In this document: piece after piece, positions 35,341 through 44,572 of the stretch
Layout: each line of letters opens with the position of its first letter
Position numbering within the stretch: position 1 is the stretch's first letter
Assembly (NCBI GenBank): GCA_013389105.1
Contig: JACADZ010000099.1
Span: 1 to 64,000, forward strand
DNA from: Parvularculaceae bacterium
GTDB taxonomy: Bacteria; Pseudomonadota; Alphaproteobacteria; Caulobacterales; Parvularculaceae
Direction: 5' to 3'
Length of the DNA stretch: 64,000 nt
Made by a program: the position numbers and the translations under genes
Notes under the pieces: model-generated
Told to the model about the DNA's origin: nothing
Seen by the model: the letters and a program-made list of their open reading frames with translations, nothing else
Database searches by the model: none

Positions 35341-36087
35341 TCAATAGAGCCCGCCGGCGCGGGCGTCGCGCATCAGGCGCTTCATTTCCTTCACCGCTTC
35401 GGCGAGGCCCATGAACAATGCCTCGCCGACGAGGAAATGACCTATGTTGAGTTCGACGATCTGAGGGATGGCCGCGACGGGCTGCACGTTCTTGAAGTCG
35501 AGCCCGTGGCCGGCATGGACCTCAAGTCCGATTTCGGCGGCCTGCGCCGCTCCGGCGCGGATGAGGTCGAGTTCGCGCGCGATACGTCGGGGATCCGTCG
35601 ACTCGCAAGCCGCCTGGTAGGCGCCGGTATGGATCTCGATGACGGGCGCGCCGATCTTCCTGGCGGCTTCAATCTGCTCCGTAATCGGATCGACGAACAG
35701 CGAGACACGAATCCCGGCGTCGCCGAGGCCGCGAACGAATGGGGCAAGGACGCCGCGCTGACCGGCGGCGTCGAGCCCCCCCTCGGTCGTCCGCTCCTCG
35801 CGCTTCTCGGGAACGAGGCAGCAGGCATGCGGACGGATGGCTGTCGCGATCTTGAGCATCTCCGGCGTCGCCGCCATCTCGAGATTGAGCGGCAGGTCGA
35901 TCTCGTGCCTGAGACGGCGCATGTCGTCGTCGCGGATGTGACGGCGATCCTCGCGCAGATGGGCGGTGATGCCGTCAGCGCCGGCGCTCATGGCGATCTC
36001 GGCGGCGCGCACCGGATCAGGATGAACGCCGCCGCGCGCATTTCTGAGCGTGGCCACATGGTCGACGTTGACTCCGAGTCGGATCAC
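35341..36087 (-). CDS. pdxJ: Pyridoxine 5'-phosphate synthase
   Basis: 248 residues of a TIM barrel. [36 protein letters not shown] with the active-site His/Arg, [12 protein letters not shown] with catalytic Glu, and [12 protein letters not shown] all match PdxJ. It condenses 3-amino-2-oxopropyl phosphate with deoxyxylulose phosphate. The ATG overlaps the pyrE stop by 4 nt. Confidence 0.97.
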   Translation of the reverse strand: MIRLGVNVDHVATLRNARGGVHPDPVRAAEIAMSAGADGITAHLREDRRHIRDDDMRRLRHEIDLPLNLEMAATPEMLKIATAIRPHACCLVPEKREERTTEGGLDAAGQRGVLAPFVRGLGDAGIRVSLFVDPITEQIEAARKIGAPVIEIHTGAYQAACESTDPRRIARELDLIRAGAAQAAEIGLEVHAGHGLDFKNVQPVAAIPQIVELNIGHFLVGEALFMGLAEAVKEMKRLMRDARAGGLY

Positions 36088-36671
36088 TGGCTGACGCCCC
36101 GGCTGCCGGGCTTAACGGGCGGAAGGCGCTTCAGATGCTCCGGCAGCGCATCCGCCGGCCAGGCCTCCACGCTCATCTCGGCGAGCGCGACCATCGGGGC
36201 GCCGACCTCAGCCTTGCCGCCCGAACGGTCTATGAGACAGGCGAGACCGACGACTTCAGCGCCGAGCGCGCGCACCGCGTCGATGCACTCACGCGACGAC
36301 AGCCCCGTTGAAACGATATCCTCGACAATGAGCACGCGGTCGCCTTCATTTAACGTGAATCCCCGGCGCAGCGCGAACGCCCCGTCGACCCGCTCGACGA
36401 ACATGAAGGGGACGCCGAGATGCCGCGCCGTCTCGTAACCGTAAATGATCGCGCCCATGGCCGGCGACACGACGAACCGGATATCGCCGGCGAACGCCTT
36501 CTTCGCTTTCGCGGCAAGGGCCCGGCACAGGCGCTCGGTTCTGTCGGGGTGCATGGAGACCAGCGACTTGTTGAGATAGGTGTCGCTGTGCAGGCCGGAT
36601 GACAGGACGAAATGGCCGCGCAGGAGCGCGCCGCACGCCGCGAATTCGGCCAGCACGTCGTCCCTATTCAT
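36084..36671 (-). CDS. pyrE: Orotate phosphoribosyltransferase
   Basis: 195 residues starting [20 protein letters not shown]. The PRPP loop is [19 protein letters not shown], with [15 protein letters not shown] contacting orotate. It forms OMP in pyrimidine synthesis. The track start at 36755 lies in the rel gene; the ATG at 36671 overlaps the rel stop by 8 nt. Confidence 0.96.
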   Translation of the reverse strand: MNRDDVLAEFAACGALLRGHFVLSSGLHSDTYLNKSLVSMHPDRTERLCRALAAKAKKAFAGDIRFVVSPAMGAIIYGYETARHLGVPFMFVERVDGAFALRRGFTLNEGDRVLIVEDIVSTGLSSRECIDAVRALGAEVVGLACLIDRSGGKAEVGAPMVALAEMSVEAWPADALPEHLKRLPPVKPGSRGVSQ

Positions 36672-39138
36672 TGCCGGGCGCCTCGGCCTGGACTTCGCGG
36701 CGTTTCGCGCCGACAACCGCGGAGAGCGTGAGCAGGTTGCCGAGCATTTGAACAAGCTGGCGTTCGTTCTTCACCTCAAGATCGATCAGGAGCGTGACGA
36801 AATCCGTATCCTTGTCGCCGCTCATGTTGATGTTGGCGATCGAGACGCCATGACGGGCGATCACCCCGGCGACGTCGGACAAAACGCCGATCTCGTTGCG
36901 CACCTCGACTTCGATCTGCGCGAACCCGAACAGGTCGCCGCTGTCGCGATCCCAGCTCAAGTCGACCAGCCTGGACTCAGGCGGGTCGTCGCGCGCCCAC
37001 ACCTCGCAGGAGATGGCGTGCACCGCGAGCTGACCGCCCTCCTCGCGCACGCCAAGGATGCGCTCGCCCGGCACTGGCGAACAGCAGGTCGCCATCCGCA
37101 CCCTTGATCCGGCGGGGAGCCCGACGAGCGCCGCCTGCGGATCGAACTTGCGTCGCGCAGCGGGCCTGATCTCGCTCTCGGCCTCGATCACCGCTCCCGG
37201 ATAAGCCGCCGCCACGAGCGCTTTGACTTCGATCTTGCCTTCGCCGACCTTTGCGAGAACGTCTTCCACCCGCGTGGCCCTGAACTTCTTCAAGGCCGCC
37301 TTCAGGACTTTCGGAGAAAAATCGAGCTTGGCGCCGGCGAACGCCGCCTCGGCTCTCTTGCGTCCGATCTCGACTTTCTCCTCATGCCTCATGCGGTTCA
37401 CGCGCTTCTTCAGGGCCGCCTTGGCCCGGCCCGTGATCGCGAGCTTGTCGCCGTCGGGCGGGACCGGCGCGTTATCCGAGGTGTGGATCTCAACCACGTC
37501 GCCGTTCTTCAACGGCGTGCGCGGCGGCATCCAGATCTTGTTGATCTTAGCGCCGATCCAGCGGTCGCCGAGCGAGGAGTGAACCGCATAGGCGAAGTCG
37601 ATCGACGTCGCGCCCTTGGGCAACGAAATCAGTTGGCCCTTCGGCGTAAAGCAGAACACCTGATCGTGGAAAAGTTCGATCTTGGCGTGCTTGAGCGCCT
37701 CCTCCGGGTCGTCGCCCTGCTCCATCATTTCCGCGAGCCGGCGCGGCGTCTCATACGGGTCGTATTGCGCGCGCGGAAACAAGTAGTCCGGGGCGCCGCC
37801 GCTGTTGATGATGTCCTTGTACTGCCAGTGGGCCGCGACGCCGCGCTCCGCCAGTTCATGCATGTCGCGAGTGCGGATCTGGATCTCGATGCGCTGATGC
37901 TCGCCCCCGGGACGCGGCGGCCCGACCACGGCGGTATGAATCGAACGGTACCCGTTCGGCTTGGGCGAAGAGATGTAGTCGTCGAACTCTTCCGGCGCCA
38001 TACGCCAAAGGCCGTGAATGACGCCGAGCGCCCGATAGCAGTCTTCAACGCGATCGACGATGACGCGAAACGCATAGATGTCGGCGAGCTGCTCGAAACC
38101 GACATTCTTCAAGGTCATCTTTCGCCAGATCGAATAGGGCTTCTTCTCCCGGCTGTGGACCTCGACGCTGACTCCCGCCTTTTCAAGATTGGCGCGCAGG
38201 TCCTCGCCGAGCGCCGCGACCTTGGCGGCGGTGCTCTCTCTCAGCGCGGTCAGTTTTTCATTGATCGCTTGGTAGGCGACAGGGTTCAACTCTGCGAAGG
38301 AGAGGTTCTCGAGTTCCTCGCGGAACTTGTGAACCCCGATGCGGCCCGCGAGCGGCGCATAGATTTCCATCGTCTCCTGCGCGATGCGCGCCCGCTTTTC
38401 GGCGTTATCGAAGAAGTGGAGCGTGCGCATGTTGTGCAGTCGGTCGGCGAGCTTGACGAGCAGGATGCGCACGTCGTTCAGCATCGATACGACGAACTTG
38501 CGGAACTGCTCGAACTGCACCGCGTGATTGACCATCTCGGGCGGCGCGTCGCCGACGCCCGGTATTTTTCCAAGCTCGAACTTCGATAGCTTGGTGACGC
38601 CGTCGACAAGCCTTGCGATTTCTTCGCCGAAATACCGCTTGATGTCTTCGAGCGAGACGTCGGTATCCTCAACGACGTCGTGAAGGAGCGCTGTCGCGAC
38701 CGTGGCCGGATCCGCCCGGATGCCGGTCAGGATCTCCGCGACGGCGAGGGGGTGCGAGAAATAGGGGTCGCCGGATTTCCGCAGCTGCCCGCCATGCGCT
38801 TTCATGGCGAAGACATAGGCGCGGTTCAGAAGGTCCTCGTTCGCGTCAGGGTGATACCGCTTGACGAGATCCACGAGTTCAAACTGGCGGATGAACCCTA
38901 CCGGCCGAGCCGGGGGCGCCGACGGCGAAGCAGCCGGAACAGCCTCGAATGCATCAGCCGCCGCCGTTTGTCCATGAGCGCCAGCTTGCGACGGCGGCGC
39001 GCCCGCACCAGCGCCGAGCGCCGCTCCCGCTGTTGTCTCGACTTCTGCATGCGCAACCGAGGCGTCCGACCGCGAGGCCGCGCCGATCAACGACCTTGTC
39101 CCGACGGCGCCGTTATCATCGTGACGGTCGTCACGCAT
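36664..39138 (-). CDS. rel: Bifunctional (p)ppGpp synthetase/hydrolase (RelA/SpoT family)
   Basis: 824 residues. After an Ala-rich, probably disordered N-terminal extension of about 80 residues come the HD hydrolase domain (FSHPLAVAEIL and LLHDVVEDTD), the synthetase domain (SREKKPYSIWRKM and PKPNGYRSIHT), a TGS domain (FTPKGQLISLPKGATSIDFAYAV), a Cys-containing region (MATCCSPVPGERI) and a C-terminal ACT domain. HD motifs are intact, so hydrolysis is expected along with synthesis. Start at 39138 has AAGGAG about 14 nt upstream, rather far, so a later start is possible. Second gene after rpoZ. Confidence 0.95.
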   Translation of the reverse strand: MRDDRHDDNGAVGTRSLIGAASRSDASVAHAEVETTAGAALGAGAGAPPSQAGAHGQTAAADAFEAVPAASPSAPPARPVGFIRQFELVDLVKRYHPDANEDLLNRAYVFAMKAHGGQLRKSGDPYFSHPLAVAEILTGIRADPATVATALLHDVVEDTDVSLEDIKRYFGEEIARLVDGVTKLSKFELGKIPGVGDAPPEMVNHAVQFEQFRKFVVSMLNDVRILLVKLADRLHNMRTLHFFDNAEKRARIAQETMEIYAPLAGRIGVHKFREELENLSFAELNPVAYQAINEKLTALRESTAAKVAALGEDLRANLEKAGVSVEVHSREKKPYSIWRKMTLKNVGFEQLADIYAFRVIVDRVEDCYRALGVIHGLWRMAPEEFDDYISSPKPNGYRSIHTAVVGPPRPGGEHQRIEIQIRTRDMHELAERGVAAHWQYKDIINSGGAPDYLFPRAQYDPYETPRRLAEMMEQGDDPEEALKHAKIELFHDQVFCFTPKGQLISLPKGATSIDFAYAVHSSLGDRWIGAKINKIWMPPRTPLKNGDVVEIHTSDNAPVPPDGDKLAITGRAKAALKKRVNRMRHEEKVEIGRKRAEAAFAGAKLDFSPKVLKAALKKFRATRVEDVLAKVGEGKIEVKALVAAAYPGAVIEAESEIRPAARRKFDPQAALVGLPAGSRVRMATCCSPVPGERILGVREEGGQLAVHAISCEVWARDDPPESRLVDLSWDRDSGDLFGFAQIEVEVRNEIGVLSDVAGVIARHGVSIANINMSGDKDTDFVTLLIDLEVKNERQLVQMLGNLLTLSAVVGAKRREVQAEAPGNE

Positions 39139-39163
39139 CGCACTCGCTTACGCTCCTTAGGGC

Positions 39164-39526
39164 TCACCCCTTGGGCAGCGACTGGGGGGTCGTCATGCCG
39201 GAAACCTTCAGGGCCCTGACATATTCTTCTTCAGTAACCTTGTCGAATTCGGGGGCGTCCACGCGCTCGGAGGCCGAGGCTTCCTCGCCCTGCTCGGCGT
39301 CAATCTGCTTCTGGAGCGAGCTGATGAGATCCTCTTCGAGCGCGGCAGGCTTGAGTCCGCCGTCGGCGATCTCACGCAAGGCGACGACCGGATTCTTGTC
39401 GCGGTCGCGATCGACCATCAACTCGGCGCCCGAGGACAGAAGCCGCGCCCGGTGCGCGGACAAAAGCACGAGCTCGAAACGGTTCGGAACCTTTTCGACG
39501 CAGTCTTCTACGGTGACGCGAGCCAT
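39164..39526 (-). CDS. rpoZ: RNA polymerase omega subunit
   Basis: 120 residues with [28 protein letters not shown] at the start, the omega signature helix, and [10 protein letters not shown]. It promotes beta' folding and, in many bacteria, forms part of a ppGpp-binding site. The C-terminal 50 residues are acidic and poorly conserved, as usual in this class. It heads the long transcript through rel and era. Confidence 0.96.
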   Translation of the reverse strand: MARVTVEDCVEKVPNRFELVLLSAHRARLLSSGAELMVDRDRDKNPVVALREIADGGLKPAALEEDLISSLQKQIDAEQGEEASASERVDAPEFDKVTEEEYVRALKVSGMTTPQSLPKG

Positions 39527-39626
39527 TGAAACTCCTGAGGATCGGGAAACAAGTCACATATGCCGCCGGGGCGCGGAAGACAACTGTTGCAGCGCAATAT
39601 GGCGATCCCGCGAGGCGGTCATCCCC

Positions 39627-40115
39627 CTAGATTGGCCTCGCCCGGACCGCCGAAAGGCGCGACAGAAGCGCCCGGGCCGTCGCGCCGCTGACCGGGTGCC
39701 GCCATTCGGGAGCGATCTCGGCCAGGGGAGCCAGCACGAAATCCCGGTCGGAGAGGCGCGGATGCGGGAGTTCGAGCAGGGATTTAGGGGTCCGCATCCA
39801 GATCCGGCCGTCAAAGTCGAGGAGGTCGAGGTCAAGGGTTCTTGGCGCGTTCCGCCGACCCTGGCGTCGCCCGAAGCCAGCCTCGATGCCATTGAGGGCC
39901 GCGAGAAGCGCCTTGGGCCCAAGATCGACCGAGACTGCCGCCGCCGCATTCACAAAGGGGGGATCGCTTTCGTTCGGCCAGGCCGGAGAACGATACAGCG
40001 AGGAGGCGCGTTCCAGGCGGCCGAGCCGGCCAAGCGCCTCGATCGCGCGCCGCACGAGGTCCTCGGGCGGCTGTCCGAGGAACGGCAGGCTGGAGCCTAA
40101 TCCCACGAGAATCAT
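39627..40115 (-). CDS. folK: 2-amino-4-hydroxy-6-hydroxymethyldihydropteridine diphosphokinase
   Basis: 162 residues. MILVGLGSSLPFLGQPPEDLVRRA is the HPPK N-terminus, and GRRNAPRTLDLDLLDFDGRIW carries the metal-binding Asp pair, followed by LELPHPRLSDRDFVLAPL. It pyrophosphorylates the pterin in folate synthesis. Located 100 nt upstream of rpoZ, the usual alphaproteobacterial neighbour, and divergent from the NYN gene. Confidence 0.95.
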   Translation of the reverse strand: MILVGLGSSLPFLGQPPEDLVRRAIEALGRLGRLERASSLYRSPAWPNESDPPFVNAAAAVSVDLGPKALLAALNGIEAGFGRRQGRRNAPRTLDLDLLDFDGRIWMRTPKSLLELPHPRLSDRDFVLAPLAEIAPEWRHPVSGATARALLSRLSAVRARPI

Positions 40116-40189
40116 GTATTTAAGGCGCAGCGCTCAGGCGGATCGCAACCATAGTTGGGCGCGCCTCCATTTTTGAAAGGGATGAGATC

Positions 40190-40813
40190 ATGGCTGGGTT
40201 TCTGGGTCTTCGGGCGAACGAGAAAACCGCGCTCTTCATCGACGGCGCCAATCTCTACAAGGCTGCCCGAAACCTAGGTTTCGACATGGATTACAAGGCG
40301 CTGCTGGCCAAATCACAGGACGCCTGCATGCTGGTGCGCGCGTATTATTACACCGCGATCCAGGAGGACAAAACGCAGGATTATTCCCCGCTTCGACCCC
40401 TGGTCGATTGGCTCGACTATAACGGCTACACAATGGTGACCAAGCTGTCGCGGGAATACACCGACGCGACCGGCAAGCGGCGATTCAAAGGCTCGATCGA
40501 CATCGAACTCGCCGTCGACATGATGGCCCTCGCCCCGAAGCTCGATCACATCGTCCTCTTCACCGGCAATGGCGACTTCCGGCGCGCCATCGAGGCGCTG
40601 CAGCAATCCGGGGTCCGCGTGACAGTCGTTTCTACGGTCAAGTCGCAGCCGCCCATGGCGTCCGATGAACTTCGTCGTCAGGCCGATCGATTTATCGATC
40701 TCGCCGATCTGGAGAACGTCATCGGCCGCGCCGCCCAGCCTCGCAAACCGCGGCCGACGGACGACGACCCAGATGACGATCTCGACGACGATTACGACGA
40801 GGACGTCGATTGA
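40190..40813 (+). CDS. LabA-like NYN domain protein with acidic C-terminal tail
   Basis: 207 residues of the PIN-like NYN nuclease fold. Acidic metal ligands lie in TALFIDGANLYKAA, IDIELAVDMM and FTGNGDFRRAIEAL. A tail of about 20 residues that is almost all Asp ends the protein (DDDPDDDLDDDYDEDVD). NYN proteins are thought to cleave RNA; LabA homologues act in RNA metabolism. The stop overlaps the TTG start of the UDG gene, so the two are translated together. Confidence 0.9.
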   Translation: MAGFLGLRANEKTALFIDGANLYKAARNLGFDMDYKALLAKSQDACMLVRAYYYTAIQEDKTQDYSPLRPLVDWLDYNGYTMVTKLSREYTDATGKRRFKGSIDIELAVDMMALAPKLDHIVLFTGNGDFRRAIEALQQSGVRVTVVSTVKSQPPMASDELRRQADRFIDLADLENVIGRAAQPRKPRPTDDDPDDDLDDDYDEDVD

Positions 40814-41487
40814 CGGCGGCGCGGCGCATGGCCGCCGAGCACGCCGCCGAACCCGGCAAGGCGTGCCCATTGTGCTCGCGACTGGTCGGCTACCGGGCCA
40901 GCAACGCCGCGACCCATGCCGACTGGTTCAACGGCGCGGTGCCGTCGTTCGGGGACCCCAGAGCCCGTCTCCTCGTGGTCGGGCTGGCGCCCGGCGTTCA
41001 GGGGGCGAACCGCACCGGCCGGCCCTTCACCGGGGACTATGCCGGAGTCCTCCTCTACAATACTCTCGCGAAGTTCGGCTTTGTGCAGGGAACCTATGAC
41101 GCCCGGCCCGACGACGGGGTCGAGTTGCGCGACGCCATGATCACCAACGCCGTGCGCTGCGCCCCGCCGGAAAACAAACCGACCCCCGCCGAGATCGCGT
41201 CATGCCGGCCGTTCCTCGCTGCGCGCCTGTCGAGCCTGCCCCGGCTGCGCGCTGTGGTCTGCCTCGGGCGCATCGCCCATGATTCGACTGTCGTCGCCCT
41301 CGGCCTCAGGAAGGCCGCCACGGTCTTCGCCCATGGCGCAAGGCACCGGGCCGACGGGTTGACGCTCTTCGACAGCTATCACTGCTCGCGCTACAACACG
41401 AACACCGGACGGCTGACCGAGGCGATGTTCGAAGACGTTTTCGCCGCCGTGCGCGGCCATTTGGACGGCGCCCGCCCGATCGACTAA
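40810..41487 (+). CDS. Uracil-DNA glycosylase, family 5 (UDGb)
   Basis: 225 residues. Motif I GLAPGVQGANRTGRPFTGDYAG and motif II HCSRYNTNTGRLT are those of family 5, where the polar catalytic Asp/Asn of family 1 is absent. An N-terminal CPLCSRL Cys pair may belong to an iron-sulfur or zinc site. It removes uracil and other deaminated bases. The start is a TTG at 40810 overlapping the NYN stop (TTGA) with GAGGA upstream; an ATG at 40828 is the alternative but lacks a ribosome site. Confidence 0.9.
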   Translation: MTAARRMAAEHAAEPGKACPLCSRLVGYRASNAATHADWFNGAVPSFGDPRARLLVVGLAPGVQGANRTGRPFTGDYAGVLLYNTLAKFGFVQGTYDARPDDGVELRDAMITNAVRCAPPENKPTPAEIASCRPFLAARLSSLPRLRAVVCLGRIAHDSTVVALGLRKAATVFAHGARHRADGLTLFDSYHCSRYNTNTGRLTEAMFEDVFAAVRGHLDGARPID

Positions 41488-41508
41488 GAACCGAAACCGG
41501 AGGCGATC

Positions 41509-41982
41509 ATGACCCGGAACTGGGGACTGCCGCAAAAGCCGGACGGCGCCGGCTTCAGGCGCGCGCGCTCGGAGAACCCGGTCGCCACCCTGTCGCTTTC
41601 CGTCGTCTACGGGGCCATCGGCGCGGCTGTCGCCGCCATCAGCTTCAACGAAGCGCGCGACCTGATCGTCGGCCTCTTCCGCGGTCCGTCGCTCATCGCG
41701 GCGATCGTCGCCGGCGGCTTCGGCTGCTGGGCCTATGTCTGGCTCGCGCGACCGCGCTTTGCCGCGCATTTCACCGGAAAGGGCGACGCCTTTTCGGACC
41801 TCCTGCGCTTTTACGTCGTCGGCGCGCTCGTCCTTGCCGCGCTGTTCGGGGCGGCCAAAGGAGCCGAACTCCTCGGAGTCAATCTGCTGAGCGTCCTGCT
41901 CTTGTGCATCGCCGGCGGGGCCGGGGCGGCGGCCGCGTTCCAGACCGTCCTTGCCTTCGTGCCTAATTACGCCAGCCGGTAG
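41509..41982 (+). CDS. Small integral membrane protein, function unknown
   Basis: 157 residues with four hydrophobic segments: VYGAIGAAVAAISF, SLIAAIVAGGFGCWAYVWLA, FYVVGALVLAALFGAA and LLSVLLLCIAGGAGAAAAF. The first 25 residues are basic and cytoplasmic by the positive-inside rule. I recognise no family. GGAGGCG lies just before the ATG. It follows the UDG gene by 21 nt and is convergent with yacG, with no gap. Confidence 0.65.
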   Translation: MTRNWGLPQKPDGAGFRRARSENPVATLSLSVVYGAIGAAVAAISFNEARDLIVGLFRGPSLIAAIVAGGFGCWAYVWLARPRFAAHFTGKGDAFSDLLRFYVVGALVLAALFGAAKGAELLGVNLLSVLLLCIAGGAGAAAAFQTVLAFVPNYASR

Positions 41983-42183
41983 TCAATTCGTCTCCTGACG
42001 ATGATCCCCGGTCTCTGCGTCCTCGCCCGCTATCTCGTCTGTCGGAATCGCATAGCCGCCGCTGAGCCAGCGATGAAGGTCGATATCGGCGCATCGCTTT
42101 GAACAGAACGGCGCATAGGGAGCTGCGGCGACCTTGCTGCAGATCGGGCAGCGCGGCGTCCCGGAGTCATTCGACGAGGTCAA
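41983..42183 (-). CDS. yacG: DNA gyrase inhibitor YacG (zinc ribbon)
   Basis: 66 residues from a TTG start. The zinc site is CPIC...FCSKRC, followed by [15 protein letters not shown], the YacG signature. It binds GyrB and inhibits gyrase in E. coli. The track ORF (42420) is a shadow of the RNase gene for its first 79 codons. The TTG at 42183 has GGGGAGG six nt upstream and overlaps the RNase E/G stop by 17 nt. Confidence 0.92.
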   Translation of the reverse strand: MTSSNDSGTPRCPICSKVAAAPYAPFCSKRCADIDLHRWLSGGYAIPTDEIAGEDAETGDHRQETN

Positions 42184-43348
42184 AATCGCGCCTCCCCAGA
42201 TGGTCGCGGGCTTCGATCGCGAAGCGGCCGCCGTGGCGCTGCAACAGGCGATCCCGCCATTGCGGCCGCTCGACCGCCAGATAGTCCGCGAGCTCGCGGC
42301 CGGCAAGGAGCGTTGGTCGCGCTTTCGGAAGCCGGCGAAGCTTTGATTCAAGGGCGCGGATCGCCGCCTTGGCCTGCCAGTCGAGCGTAAAGCGGCGCCC
42401 CGGTCGCGGGCGGGCGCCATCCGGCTCGCTCGCCTGCTCGAGAAGAGACCGGCGGCGGCGCGGCGCGGTCAGGTCGAGCAATCCGTCGGCGGACAAAACG
42501 CCCAGTCGATACTCATAGCCGCCGCGCGGGGCCTCGGCGAGCCGCCTCAGAAGCGTCAGGCGGGCCTGTTTCCCTTTCGGCGCAATGAAATCGACCATGA
42601 TGCGGCCGCCGATCGCCCGTCGAGAAAGTTCCAGAAAAACCACGTTCGCAGCCGCTGCGTTCACAAGGTCGCCGGCGCTGGGGCGTCCTTCGGCGGCGGC
42701 GCCTGCATCGACGTCGACGACGGCGCCGCCTTCGGTTTCGTCCACCGTGAGGCGCGCGCCGCCCGGCAAGGCGACCGTCCTCTCGAGCGCACGGTCGAGC
42801 GCGTCATTGATCGTATCGGCAAAATCGGGGTCATCACGCAATGTCGCATCGGGCGGCAGCGCGGCGGCCGCCTCGAGAGAGACGGCCTCGACGCGGTCGA
42901 GTTCGCAGACGTGGAGGGCGCGCAGGGCGAGCATCGCCGCACTCGTGGGGTTCATGAGGCCGCGAGCCTGCGCCGCGCGCGCCTCGATCGCGGCCCGCTG
43001 TTCCGGCGAAAGGCCCTCTCCCCATGCTCTCGAAACGAGGGCGCCCTTCCTGCCGAGCGGCGGACGGCGCACCGCGACGAGGAGCCGCTCTCCCTCGACC
43101 GGCGCGGCCGCGCCCTCGGCCAGCGCCAGAAAGGCGTCGCGATCGGCGCCGATGTCGATGAACGCGCCGTGCAACCCGGTCGACGTCCTGGCGACACGCC
43201 CGCAAAAGATGTCGCCGGCCTCGGGGGCCCGTTTCAGGGATTCATCGCCGGGCGCCGGGCCGAACCAGAATTCGACGATGTCGTCGCCCTCGAGCCGCAC
43301 CGCTCTCGTCTCGGCGACCCCGCAGTCGAGGACGACCCGCCGGATCAC
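42167..43348 (-). CDS. Short ribonuclease E/G family protein
   Basis: 393 residues from a GTG at 43348 overlapping the maf stop (GTGA). S1-like domain: [25 protein letters not shown]. The two catalytic aspartates of the RNase E/G core appear in VVDVDAG and [11 protein letters not shown]. The Zn-link CPxC motif that joins RNase E dimers is missing, and there is no C-terminal scaffold domain. It may cut RNA as a smaller, non-degradosome enzyme. It belongs to the infA-maf-RNase-yacG operon. Confidence 0.88.
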   Translation of the reverse strand: MIRRVVLDCGVAETRAVRLEGDDIVEFWFGPAPGDESLKRAPEAGDIFCGRVARTSTGLHGAFIDIGADRDAFLALAEGAAAPVEGERLLVAVRRPPLGRKGALVSRAWGEGLSPEQRAAIEARAAQARGLMNPTSAAMLALRALHVCELDRVEAVSLEAAAALPPDATLRDDPDFADTINDALDRALERTVALPGGARLTVDETEGGAVVDVDAGAAAEGRPSAGDLVNAAAANVVFLELSRRAIGGRIMVDFIAPKGKQARLTLLRRLAEAPRGGYEYRLGVLSADGLLDLTAPRRRRSLLEQASEPDGARPRPGRRFTLDWQAKAAIRALESKLRRLPKARPTLLAGRELADYLAVERPQWRDRLLQRHGGRFAIEARDHLGRRDFDLVE

Positions 43349-43920
43349 GCGACGCCCGCGCCCCTCAAAATTCCGGCGGTTTCGTAGAGCGGCAGGCCGA
43401 CGATGTTGGAATAGGATCCAATGATCGTTATGACGTAGGCGGAGAACCTGCCCTGTATCGCGTAGCCGCCCGCCTTGCCGCGCCACTCCCCGGAGGCGAG
43501 ATAGTCCTCGATCTCGGCCGCCGCGAGCCGCTTGACCTTGACGCGCGTTTCAACGAGACGCTCGATAAGGCGTTGATCGGGCATGGCGAGAGCGACAGCC
43601 GTGTGCACGCGGTGCGCGCGCCCGCTCATGAGGGCGAGGCAGCCGCGCGCCTCCTCCTCGGTCTCCGCCTTGGGCAGGATGCGGCGACCGCACGAGACGA
43701 CGGTGTCGGCGGCCAGGACGGCCGCCCCTCGGCGCTTAAATGCAACCGCCGCCGCTTTTTCCCGCGCCAAACGCTGCGCATGCAGCCCCGGGAGTTCGCC
43801 CGGCCTCACGCTCTCATCGATATCAGCCGAAACGATTTCCGAGGGAACAATGGCGATTTGCGCGAGAAGGTCTTTGCGTCGCGGGCTTGCGCTCGCCAGG
43901 ATGAACCCGCGCGCGGCCAC
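43345..43920 (-). CDS. maf: Maf family nucleotide pyrophosphatase
   Basis: 191 residues. FILASASPRRKDLLAQ and VLAADTVVSCGRRILPKAETEEEA are Maf signatures, and GKAGGYAIQGRFSAYVITIIGSYSNIVGLPL closes the active site. It hydrolyses non-canonical nucleoside triphosphates. The start is GTG at 43920, three nt after the infA stop. Confidence 0.95.
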   Translation of the reverse strand: MAARGFILASASPRRKDLLAQIAIVPSEIVSADIDESVRPGELPGLHAQRLAREKAAAVAFKRRGAAVLAADTVVSCGRRILPKAETEEEARGCLALMSGRAHRVHTAVALAMPDQRLIERLVETRVKVKRLAAAEIEDYLASGEWRGKAGGYAIQGRFSAYVITIIGSYSNIVGLPLYETAGILRGAGVA

Positions 43921-43923
43921 GGC

Positions 43924-44142
43924 CTATTTGAAGCGGAAGGTGACGCGGCCCTTGGTGAGGTCGTAGGGCGACATTTCGACGAGCACCTTGTCGCCGGCGA
44001 GGACGCGAATGCGGTTCTTTCGCATCTTGCCTGCCGTGTGAGCGATGATCTCGTGACCGTTTTCGAGTTTGACGCGGAAATTGGCGTTGGGCAGCAGCTC
44101 CTCGACCGTGCCTTCAAATTCCAGCAATTCTTCTTTCGCCAT
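43924..44142 (-). CDS. infA: Translation initiation factor IF-1
   Basis: 72 residues of an S1/OB fold, [20 protein letters not shown] and [19 protein letters not shown]. It occupies the ribosomal A site during initiation. It heads the maf-RNase E/G-yacG run. In other alphaproteobacteria the LMW phosphatase and UPF0262 genes directly precede it; here an OmpA-family gene on the other strand intervenes. Confidence 0.97.
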   Translation of the reverse strand: MAKEELLEFEGTVEELLPNANFRVKLENGHEIIAHTAGKMRKNRIRVLAGDKVLVEMSPYDLTKGRVTFRFK

Positions 44143-44572
44143 TCGCTCGCCTATGGGCCTTTTCTTCCGCGCCGGCCGCGGGGGCGGCCCTTAAAGTCGG
44201 GCCGGAAAATGAGCGTGACGGCGGCCAAAATCAAGGCTTGTGATCAAGCTGACGATACCGCGAACGAGATCGAACATCCTCGCCCAGAACTCGCCCGGCG
44301 AGACGCCCATGGTCGCGAAGAACATCCCAACCCGCACGCTTGCAACCGCAAGCCGGATCGCCGTCCGGCGCGGCCGAGGTCCTAGAACCGTGGAGGAAGG
44401 GAAGATTTCGTCATGACGCCCTGATGCTCTGCAATCGGATGGAGAATAAGGCGCGGCGCCAGCGGCCGAAAGGCTGGCCACGCTTGGGCGGCACAGGCCC
44501 GGTTTCAGTATTTTGGTTTCTGTGTTATCCTTCGCGCGGAGAAAGGTAGGGAAGACGGCGGGAAGACAGACA
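44143..44572. other. Intergenic region of 430 bp without a convincing gene
   Basis: It separates infA (minus) from the OmpA-family gene (plus) and so must hold both promoters. A 96-residue minus-strand ORF at 44191-44481 has no ribosome binding site or recognisable family and looks like chance. Near the right end the base composition drops in GC (TATTTTGGTTTCTGTG), consistent with a promoter for the plus-strand gene. No tRNA or hairpin-plus-T terminator is visible. Confidence 0.5.

Noticed and set aside
44191-44481. A 96-residue minus-strand ORF between infA and the OmpA-family gene
   Set aside because: No Shine-Dalgarno sequence, no recognisable domain, mixed composition; treated as chance.
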